The notes below the pieces were generated by a model that was not told the origin of the DNA, searched no databases, and saw only the letters and a list, made by a program, of their open reading frames with translations. 53,719 nt of DNA from positions 1-53,719 of IMG/VR virus record IMGVR_UViG_3300045950_000056. One strand, written 5' to 3'. Both the position numbers and the translations under genes were made by a program. Below are positions 47,804 through 53,719 of this stretch, piece after piece; position 1 is the stretch's first letter; each line of letters opens with the position of its first letter. This stretch comes from a virus.

Positions 47804-48432
47804 TGCCTGACGCGGCAGGAAACCTCACCCCCGCCGAAATCGGAGCCCAAATCTCGGGGTTCTTCGCCCCGCCAGGAGGGGTCAGTCCGCTCACGCAGGC
47901 CGCCATCCAGGCGTTTCAGCAGCAGACCCTTCCGACGATCCAACAGCAGTTCCAGCTCATGGGCCTCGGGCACTCTCCGGCCCTTGGTGTGGCGACAGGC
48001 TCGGCGCTGACGCAGGCGCTGGTTCCATTTCTCCAGGGAGACCTGGAGAACCGTCTTGCAGCCCTCCGACTGGCTCAGCAAGGGCTTGATCTCAGCCAGA
48101 CCGGAGCGACGAGGGCCGCCCAGATCGCTCAGATTCAACAACAGATGATGCTTGATCCAGTCCGGCTCGCCGGGAGTCTTGTGTCGGGTCTCGCGCAACC
48201 ATTCGGCACAGCCGCCAATCTTGGTCTCCAGCGGCAACAGCTTGCGCTGGAAGCGTTTGGAGCCGCCGGGCAAGCGCAACAGGGCGTGGCCCAATCGGCG
48301 CTGGACCAGCAGATGGCGGATTTGCTTCGTCGCCAAGCCCTCTCCGAGTCGTCGAGCACTGGGCTGTTCGGGTCCAGTGTATTGCCCCCGACGCTTCAAC
48401 AAATCGCGAGGACACGAACGAGCGGGAAATAA
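47803..48432 (+). CDS. Helical virion-region protein
   Basis: 209 residues, Gln/Ala/Leu-rich helices (FQQQTLPTIQQQFQLMGLGH, LALEAFGAAGQAQQGVAQSA). The composition is like ejected internal virion proteins. Unknown function. Confidence 0.6.
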   Translation: MPDAAGNLTPAEIGAQISGFFAPPGGVSPLTQAAIQAFQQQTLPTIQQQFQLMGLGHSPALGVATGSALTQALVPFLQGDLENRLAALRLAQQGLDLSQTGATRAAQIAQIQQQMMLDPVRLAGSLVSGLAQPFGTAANLGLQRQQLALEAFGAAGQAQQGVAQSALDQQMADLLRRQALSESSSTGLFGSSVLPPTLQQIARTRTSGK

Positions 48433-48450
48433 CAACGGGGGGATCAATCC

Positions 48451-48906
48451 ATGGCTGGCGGAGGCGATACGGCCAAATATGCGGCGCTGGCGGGTCTTGT
48501 GACCGCCGGGATCGCCGCGCCCTATCTGTTGCCAGCTCTCGCTCCAGCGGCAGCGGGAGCCGCAGGCGCCGGGGCGGGGGCTGGCACGGCTGGCTTGACG
48601 GCCGCTGAACTCGCGGCTGTCGAATTTGCGTTAACAGGTGCCGCCGGGGCTGGTGGGGGTGCGCTCGCAGCGGCCCCATCTGCCGCGACCGCCACGACCG
48701 CATCGGCCCTCGATCAGATGTCGAAAGGAGCCCTACTGGGAAGCGCGCTCGGCCAGTCGTTGGGACTCGGCCGACCATCGCCTCCACCGCCAAGCGTTCC
48801 TGACATTGGTCGAAGCGGAGCCTCGACCCCGACGGCCAATCAGCAACTTCAACTCCTCATGCAACTGGCAGAGCTTCAGCGGAACCGAGGCAAGAGGCTC
48901 TTCTAG
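48451..48906 (+). CDS. Ala/Gly-rich hydrophobic protein
   Basis: 151 residues; long Ala/Gly hydrophobic region (APYLLPALAPAAAGAAGAGA and GAAGAGGGALAAA), then polar helix (LQLLMQLAELQRNRGKRL). Could insert in the host inner membrane during ejection, by analogy only. Confidence 0.6.
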   Translation: MAGGGDTAKYAALAGLVTAGIAAPYLLPALAPAAAGAAGAGAGAGTAGLTAAELAAVEFALTGAAGAGGGALAAAPSAATATTASALDQMSKGALLGSALGQSLGLGRPSPPPPSVPDIGRSGASTPTANQQLQLLMQLAELQRNRGKRLF

Positions 48907-50519
48907 TGAATGGTCAGCTCCAGTCGAGTCTGCCCTTTGCCCTTGGAATGGCGGCGACGCTGGCGAATCCGAGATCGAATGTCGCCCAGTCCTTGATCGG
49001 GTTGGCCGAGCTGTCGGCCCGCCAGCGTGAACGGCAACGAGAAGAAGAGGAAGTCCAGAGTGAGCACGCCTTCTTCCCGAAATTCGTTGAGGCGGCCAAG
49101 ACGGGACAACTGTCCTCGTTAGATGTCCAGGCGGTTCCGAGGCGCTATCACGGTCCCATCGTGTCGTTGAGTGCTGCCGCGAGAAGGCAAGAACAGGAAC
49201 AGGCCCGCCAAGCCCTCGGCGTCGAGGAAGCCGCGTCGTTTCAATCGCTGATAGGCCAAGCCGAGGTTGATCCCCTCTCGGCTCCGCAGATTCTTCGAGC
49301 CGTGGCCTCGATCCACCCGACGACGCCAGAAGGAGTCACGGCCAGGACGCAAGCCATCGAGCGCTTGAGTCCGAGCGCACGACATGTGCAGGGTCTCTTC
49401 CGCCAGGTCGAAGCGGCCCATCTGGCGCCCGTGCCAGAAAGTGCAGCCGGGGTGATGGTGCCACAGGTTCCCGAGGTCGTGATGGAATCCGTGAAGCGGG
49501 AGGCCAGCTTGCCGATCCCGACGACCATGGAAGAACGTCAGGCCCAGCTAGTGCGTCTCAGGGTCAGGCCAGAGGATCACGTGAATCAAGCGATGATGGC
49601 TCACCTGACCCAGACCGGAGATGTCGCGGGCTTCCTGGCTGAAGCGGCCCGGACGGGTCCCAGAGCCTTCGAGCAAGCAGGGACGATCCTGCCTCGGCTT
49701 GGGTTCGCTCCGTTGTCGTTCGCCAATCTCCCGCAGTCACATGTCGGGGCCCTGATCGAAGTTGGGAGAGCGACCAGCACACCCCCGGAGACCGTGATCG
49801 CGAATCTCCGATCTCCAGATCCAACGGCGCGGGCTCAGGCATTCGATCTCTACCAGAAAGCGGCTCAGCTCGTTCGATCTCAGGAACTGGACGCTATCGA
49901 CCGGCGGGCCGAGGCGGAAGCCAAGGCCCAATTCGCCTTCGTGCCCATGACCGAACAGGTCATGGAACAATACGTCCATCCGATGACGCTGGCTCCGCCG
50001 ACTCCGGGCATGTCTCGGCGCGACGCCAGGGAGGCGGGACTGGTCTACGTCGGCCCCGATGGACTCGCCACCGTTCGTCGGTTTCGGGACATGCTCTCAC
50101 GGTTCGACGACATGGAACGGATCGGCAAACAGATTTTCACGTCGGATCAACTGGCGCCGATCACACAGTTTCGGACCAACCTTGAAGGATTCTTCGCCCG
50201 ACCAGAGGTGAAGAATTTTCAACGGCACGTCAGCACGGTCTTTACGATTGCCGCCCAGGAACAGGGCAAGCGGTTGAGCGACATGGACTTTCGCGTCTAC
50301 GCGCAGGTCCTTCCGGGCATGGAGACCTTTCGAGAAACCAAAACCTCGTTCGAGTCTGGGATGCGCCAGATTCGAGTTCTCTGGATGAAGAGCTTCCTCC
50401 GATTTCTGGGTCGGCCCGATACGGTGGTGCATTTCCGAGACCGCCAGAGCGGCGCCATCGGATTATCCCCCCTCGACAGCTTTAATCCGACCACGATGGA
50501 ACGTCTCCAGGACTTCTAA
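48906..50519 (+). CDS. Large helical internal-virion-like protein
   Basis: 537 residues from GTG 48906. Mostly alpha helix with charged segments (RQREEEEVQSEHAFFPKFVE; LDAIDRRAEAEAKAQFAFV); C-terminal domain with FFARPEVKNFQRHVSTVFTI, DMDFRVYAQVLPGMETFRET. Position after tail genes suits an ejection protein. Confidence 0.65.
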   Translation: MNGQLQSSLPFALGMAATLANPRSNVAQSLIGLAELSARQRERQREEEEVQSEHAFFPKFVEAAKTGQLSSLDVQAVPRRYHGPIVSLSAAARRQEQEQARQALGVEEAASFQSLIGQAEVDPLSAPQILRAVASIHPTTPEGVTARTQAIERLSPSARHVQGLFRQVEAAHLAPVPESAAGVMVPQVPEVVMESVKREASLPIPTTMEERQAQLVRLRVRPEDHVNQAMMAHLTQTGDVAGFLAEAARTGPRAFEQAGTILPRLGFAPLSFANLPQSHVGALIEVGRATSTPPETVIANLRSPDPTARAQAFDLYQKAAQLVRSQELDAIDRRAEAEAKAQFAFVPMTEQVMEQYVHPMTLAPPTPGMSRRDAREAGLVYVGPDGLATVRRFRDMLSRFDDMERIGKQIFTSDQLAPITQFRTNLEGFFARPEVKNFQRHVSTVFTIAAQEQGKRLSDMDFRVYAQVLPGMETFRETKTSFESGMRQIRVLWMKSFLRFLGRPDTVVHFRDRQSGAIGLSPLDSFNPTTMERLQDF

Positions 50520-50521
50520 CC

Positions 50522-51964
50522 GTGGCGGACCCCTTGATTGTCTATGAGTCCCCGAGTCCACCGCCGGATCGTCCGGTCGGAACTGGAACGGTCCTCAAAC
50601 GACGCCTCTTGCAAGCCGCGACCGAAGGCGTGGCGCGAGGGCTGGCGCCGATTGTCGGGCCGACCATCGGGCGGGCGGTGCCAGAGTTTTTTCTCCCGCA
50701 AACCGAAACGGAACTCCTGATCGACCTCGCCACATTCCCAGCCGGTGGGCCGATTGGGACTGTCGCCAGGCGGGTCGCGGCGCGGACAGGATCGAAGGCC
50801 CTGACGGGACTCGCGGGTCTCGGCGCACGGGTCGGGGCCCAAGCGGGTGGCGGCGCGGTCGGGGCCACACTCGAAGGCGAACCAGCCACTCGGGGAGCCG
50901 TCCGAGGAGTCGCCACCGGATTGACGGGAGAAGCGGTCGGGAAGCTGTTTGAGAAATTAGTGGGAATTCCGATGACGCGGGGATTGCTCGAACAGGTGGA
51001 TCTCCGTCGATTCGTCCGAGTGTTGCCCAAGGTCGCCCCGGATTTCCCTACGGCGAAAAGCGCCGCAGACCTGACCGAGATCATCGTTGGCACGTTAGGT
51101 CAGGATGCCATGCGCGAGGGTCTCCGGCAGAGAACCGCCCAGGTTGCCCAATCGCTCGGCAACACTCCGATCCTGTCCGAGACATTTGAGCGTCTGCTTC
51201 CAGGGTTGGGCTCTGAAGGGATGGACATTCTCCAGCGAGCCGCGAATCGAGTCGCGACGGTCACCGGGCGATCCGTGGCGGGGGCTCCTCCTGGGCCAGC
51301 CCGGCCGAGCTTTCGGTTCGAGGACCTGGTGGAGGCCCTGCCGTTGATTCGGAAACGCACGTTTGCGCCGACCGGAGCCCCGAAAACTGGCGAGACGGCG
51401 ATTGATCTCATGACGCTTCGGGAACAGGCCATTGGGGAGTTCAAACAGCAGATGCCGCCTGGGGCTGTCGCCGCCTTCGATACGGCGTTGCGGGAATATC
51501 GACGCCATGCGCGGATTCTCGATGTCCTCTCGGAGAACGCGGGCGAGCTCCTCACGCCACAAGGGGGAGTGAATCTCGGTGTCCTCATGAGGACGGTCGG
51601 GGGTGACCCGGACACCAGGCGGGAACTTCAGCGGGCGTTTCTCAGCGACCCGAAGAAACTGGAGGCGTTTTTCCGGGTCGTCTTCCGTGGCGGGCAACCG
51701 TTTGAACGGGATGTCCCGGGCCATCTGCCCGTCCGCATCGGAACTGGCAATCCCAATCGGCCTCCCTCATTCTTTCTCGGATTGCCGAAATTCCCGGAAC
51801 TGGCTGGCGATCTGCCTGCCGCGATCCGTGTCTTTGCGAATCCCCGAGAACTCCTCACGATGTTCGGGGCCGTGCCACTCTCGAAATTCGTCTTCCCCCC
51901 TGTGACTGCGCCCCTCCCAGTGTCGCCCTCGCTGGCTCCTCCGAGTCGCCGTGATCTCCCATGA
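50522..51964 (+). CDS. Large internal-virion-like protein
   Basis: 480 residues from GTG 50522. N-terminal hydrophobic Gly/Ala stretch (GLARGLAPIVGPTIGRAVPE and ALTGLAGLGARVGAQAGGGA) followed by helices (EFKQQMPPGAVAAFDTALRE) and a Pro-rich tail. Resembles phage ejection or tail-internal proteins; no catalytic motif. Overlaps the next GTG by 14 nt. Confidence 0.6.
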   Translation: MADPLIVYESPSPPPDRPVGTGTVLKRRLLQAATEGVARGLAPIVGPTIGRAVPEFFLPQTETELLIDLATFPAGGPIGTVARRVAARTGSKALTGLAGLGARVGAQAGGGAVGATLEGEPATRGAVRGVATGLTGEAVGKLFEKLVGIPMTRGLLEQVDLRRFVRVLPKVAPDFPTAKSAADLTEIIVGTLGQDAMREGLRQRTAQVAQSLGNTPILSETFERLLPGLGSEGMDILQRAANRVATVTGRSVAGAPPGPARPSFRFEDLVEALPLIRKRTFAPTGAPKTGETAIDLMTLREQAIGEFKQQMPPGAVAAFDTALREYRRHARILDVLSENAGELLTPQGGVNLGVLMRTVGGDPDTRRELQRAFLSDPKKLEAFFRVVFRGGQPFERDVPGHLPVRIGTGNPNRPPSFFLGLPKFPELAGDLPAAIRVFANPRELLTMFGAVPLSKFVFPPVTAPLPVSPSLAPPSRRDLP

Positions 51965-52277
51965 CCGGGCGAGCTACCGGAGACGATATGAACGGAAGCG
52001 CCGGAAGGCGTTCCGCCGCACTGGACGCTGCACATGTTGTGGGGGGCAACGGGAAGACTCCAAGTTCCGGTTCTGCCTTCTCTGCCGGACCCGGAAACGC
52101 TACCGGCGTACGGCGCGGAAGGCCGAGGAAACCACCTACAAACGGGAGTCCCGGCGGCTCCTCCGGCTCCATGGACTCTGTTTGGGCTGTAAACAGCCCA
52201 GTCCCACGCAATACTGCCCAGCCTGCCGTCGCCGACGGGATTCTCGGCCCGCGCGGGGAACGGCTTCGGACCTGTGA
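51951..52277 (+). CDS. Zinc-array basic protein
   Basis: 108 residues from GTG 51951. CTCC, CLLC, CLGC, CPAC pairs between Arg-rich linkers. Shorter relative of the zinc-array protein at 13605. Probably nucleic-acid binding. Confidence 0.6.
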   Translation: MISHDRASYRRRYERKRRKAFRRTGRCTCCGGQREDSKFRFCLLCRTRKRYRRTARKAEETTYKRESRRLLRLHGLCLGCKQPSPTQYCPACRRRRDSRPARGTASDL

Positions 52278-52602
52278 ACGCTGCGGGGCACCGATTACAT
52301 GGAACCGATCCCGCGTACATCCCTCTGGCTGGATTGATCCGGTGAGTTACTACGCTCGTCGCTATTGCGGGCCGCAATGCGCCGGGGAGGCCCGCCGGAT
52401 GGGACGCCTCCCCATCGCCGCAGTCCGCTCATGGGTCTCCGATGCGGCCTGTTTTGCCGATGTGCGAACCTGTCCCAAGTGTGGATCGACGGCGCTCTAC
52501 TACACGCCCGTCTCAGTCAACTGCCATCTCTGCGGCTCCACGACCTTCGTCCGGGACGGCGATTGGGAGCATGAGCCCTACCGGCTGACCACGAAGGCAT
52601 AG
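52171..52602 (+). CDS. Zinc-ribbon protein
   Basis: 143 residues from ATG 52171, the first ATG in frame near the coding part; the frame is open from 51961. Protein-like from about 52255: CERCGAPITW, YCGPQC, CPKCGS, CHLCGS, two ribbons. The first ~30 residues overlap the previous gene in another frame, so a later non-ATG start or a shift is possible. Confidence 0.55.
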   Translation: MDSVWAVNSPVPRNTAQPAVADGILGPRGERLRTCERCGAPITWNRSRVHPSGWIDPVSYYARRYCGPQCAGEARRMGRLPIAAVRSWVSDAACFADVRTCPKCGSTALYYTPVSVNCHLCGSTTFVRDGDWEHEPYRLTTKA

Positions 52603-52634
52603 CCTATGTGCGACCTGCTCAAGCGGGGTAATCG

Positions 52635-52976
52635 ATGACCCGGGCTCTTCATCGAAAGGCCCCTCGATGGCTCTGGCGGGTTGGCTTGGCGGCGACCTCC
52701 ATGGCCCTCCTGGGCGGGCTGTGGACGGGGACGAGAAGCAGCCTGGCATGGCTCAATGGCCGGTGGGACCAGCGGGAACCGGTCCTGACCGTCCAGCGGC
52801 AGGTCCAGGAGTTGGAGTATCGGACCCTCCTCCAACAACGCCAGCTGCTTCTGGCCGAGCGGTTTCGAATTAAGAGTGTGCAGCGGCCGCTGACACAAAT
52901 CGAACGTGAGCGTGTGGAGGAGTTGGAGCGCCAGATCAGTGAGATCAACGCTGAACTGGCGAGGTTCAAGCGATGA
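52635..52976 (+). CDS. TM plus coiled-coil protein
   Basis: 113 residues. TM at about 15-31 (VGLAATSMALLGGLWTG), then coiled coil (VQELEYRTLLQQRQLLLAER, ERVEELERQISEINAELARF). Same type as the genes at 482 and 694, and to the left of them if the ends join. ATGA overlap. Confidence 0.7.
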   Translation: MTRALHRKAPRWLWRVGLAATSMALLGGLWTGTRSSLAWLNGRWDQREPVLTVQRQVQELEYRTLLQQRQLLLAERFRIKSVQRPLTQIERERVEELERQISEINAELARFKR

Positions 52977-53377
52977 ACACGGCTCTCGCGTCCTTGCTCA
53001 TGCTGACCTATCTGGCGCTTCCCGGACAGCCAGCACCGAAATCGGGAGTGCCCTATCCCGTGGAGCCAGGGCTCCCCGCCACTGCTCGCATCCTTGCGGA
53101 GCGCCAGATCGTCTGCGACGACCAGCACGTCGGCATCCGTTCAATCTACGATCTCGATGGGAACGAGAACACGTTCGAGCTGGTCATATGGTCCACAGCC
53201 AGGGTCAGTGTGTGGGTTTACTGGGATCGTGACCGCCAGCCCGACGGATCAGCGAAGGCTGGGACTGTCTATCTGATCTATCCAACTATTCCGCTCGAAA
53301 CGATGACGGCAGAGGTGCTGCGCGAGCGCTTTCCGGGCGGCATCTGCCAGGTGTGGCGTGACGCGCCCTCGTCATGA
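52973..53377 (+). CDS. Secreted protein
   Basis: 134 residues. Signal peptide ALASLLMLTYLALPGQPAPK. Mature part YDLDGNENTFELVIWSTARV, VWVYWDRDRQPDG is beta-rich. Unknown; envelope module. Confidence 0.65.
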   Translation: MNTALASLLMLTYLALPGQPAPKSGVPYPVEPGLPATARILAERQIVCDDQHVGIRSIYDLDGNENTFELVIWSTARVSVWVYWDRDRQPDGSAKAGTVYLIYPTIPLETMTAEVLRERFPGGICQVWRDAPSS

Positions 53378-53595
53378 GCCAAACTGATCTGACCAATCGC
53401 TGCTTCGCACCAAAGGGAACATTTCATGATATCAAGAACCTTGACAGCGTTCCCTGTTCTCGGCCCGCAACTGGGCTCTGCTGTTTCTGCAAGCTGACAC
53501 TGGAGTCAGTGCCCGTGACCGCTGGAGCTTCGAGTCGGTACGTGTGGGAGTGTTGTAGATGCGGAAAACAGAGTGAAATCCATGACCCCCGCTGA
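53374..53595 (+). CDS. Small zinc-binding protein
   Basis: 73 residues. CCFCK and ECCRCGKQ pairs form a probable zinc site. Start in ATGA overlap. Unknown. Confidence 0.6.
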   Translation: MSQTDLTNRCFAPKGTFHDIKNLDSVPCSRPATGLCCFCKLTLESVPVTAGASSRYVWECCRCGKQSEIHDPR

Positions 53596-53704
53596 TCTCG
53601 ATTGGTTGGCGTTGTTCGCGTCGATGCTGATCCCGGTCGCGGGGGTCCTTGCGGTGTTTCTCGGCGTGACATGGCTTTCTCGGGTCTTTGAAGATCGGGG
53701 ATAG
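53582..53704 (+). CDS. 40-residue TM protein
   Basis: ATG 53582 to TAG 53704; LFASMLIPVAGVLAVFLGVT is a TM helix, with acidic start and short basic/acidic end. Overlaps the previous gene by 14 nt. Last gene before the end of the window; may belong to the module that continues at base 69. Confidence 0.6.
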   Translation: MTPADLDWLALFASMLIPVAGVLAVFLGVTWLSRVFEDRG

Positions 53705-53719
53705 ACTCGTGGCGAGACT

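Noticed and set aside
1-53719. CRISPR arrays, insertion sequences, integrase
   Set aside because: No regularly spaced repeats with unique spacers, no transposase or tyrosine/serine recombinase motifs were seen in any frame.

Overview
The window is a tailed-phage genome, or most of one (about 60% G+C by eye). It carries a large terminase, portal, scaffold, major capsid protein, connector, tail-tube-like protein, beta-helix tailspike and long internal-virion-like proteins. No sheath, tape measure or integrase was recognised, so a podovirus-like virion is the best guess. Two predicted lipoproteins and several small membrane/coiled-coil proteins suggest a Gram-negative-type host envelope. I cannot name the host.

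Layout. (1) 0-4.6 kb, plus strand: a membrane and lysis-like module of small TM/coiled-coil proteins, an L,D-transpeptidase-like protein split from a signal-peptide ORF by one in-frame stop, a holin-like protein, lipoproteins and a zinc/HTH protein. The small TM and secreted genes at 52.6-53.7 kb look like the other half of this module, so the molecule is probably circular or circularly permuted. (2) 4.7-16.4 kb, plus strand: an early region behind a strong sigma70-type promoter. It has two regulators or unknowns with an attenuator-like leader, RecT, a PD-(D/E)XK nuclease, a SNF2-type helicase, a DNA methyltransferase, an HNH nuclease, RusA, and replication initiator/loader-like proteins. (3) 16.4-21.7 kb, mostly minus strand: small Cys-rich proteins, an Ala-repeat protein, a C5-cytosine methyltransferase, a plus-strand Vsr-like endonuclease and a zinc-ribbon HTH regulator behind a leftward promoter. 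(4) 21.7-22.8 kb: an AT-hook-like protein, a class II tRNA with an odd anticodon loop, and a gene-poor stretch with one canonical parS site. (5) 22.8-53.7 kb, plus strand: packaging, head, connector, tail, internal-virion and accessory genes, nearly all coupled by ATGA/TGATG overlaps. A strong terminator separates portal-side genes from the scaffold/capsid genes.

The most unusual signal is a family of about ten short palindromes (AGTGCCC-N4-GGGCACT). They are found only in the first 22 kb, on both strands, and almost all lie 13-45 nt before a start codon in the direction of that gene, several directly after the stop codon of the previous gene. Also notable are the lone parS, an attenuator-like leader built from a 12-mer that is also repeated at the start of the gene upstream, and about fifteen small Cys-x-x-Cys proteins. 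Several apparently broken reading frames include a 13-bp tandem duplication, an ACG in place of a start ATG, and -1 shifts; these could be assembly errors, decay or recoding.
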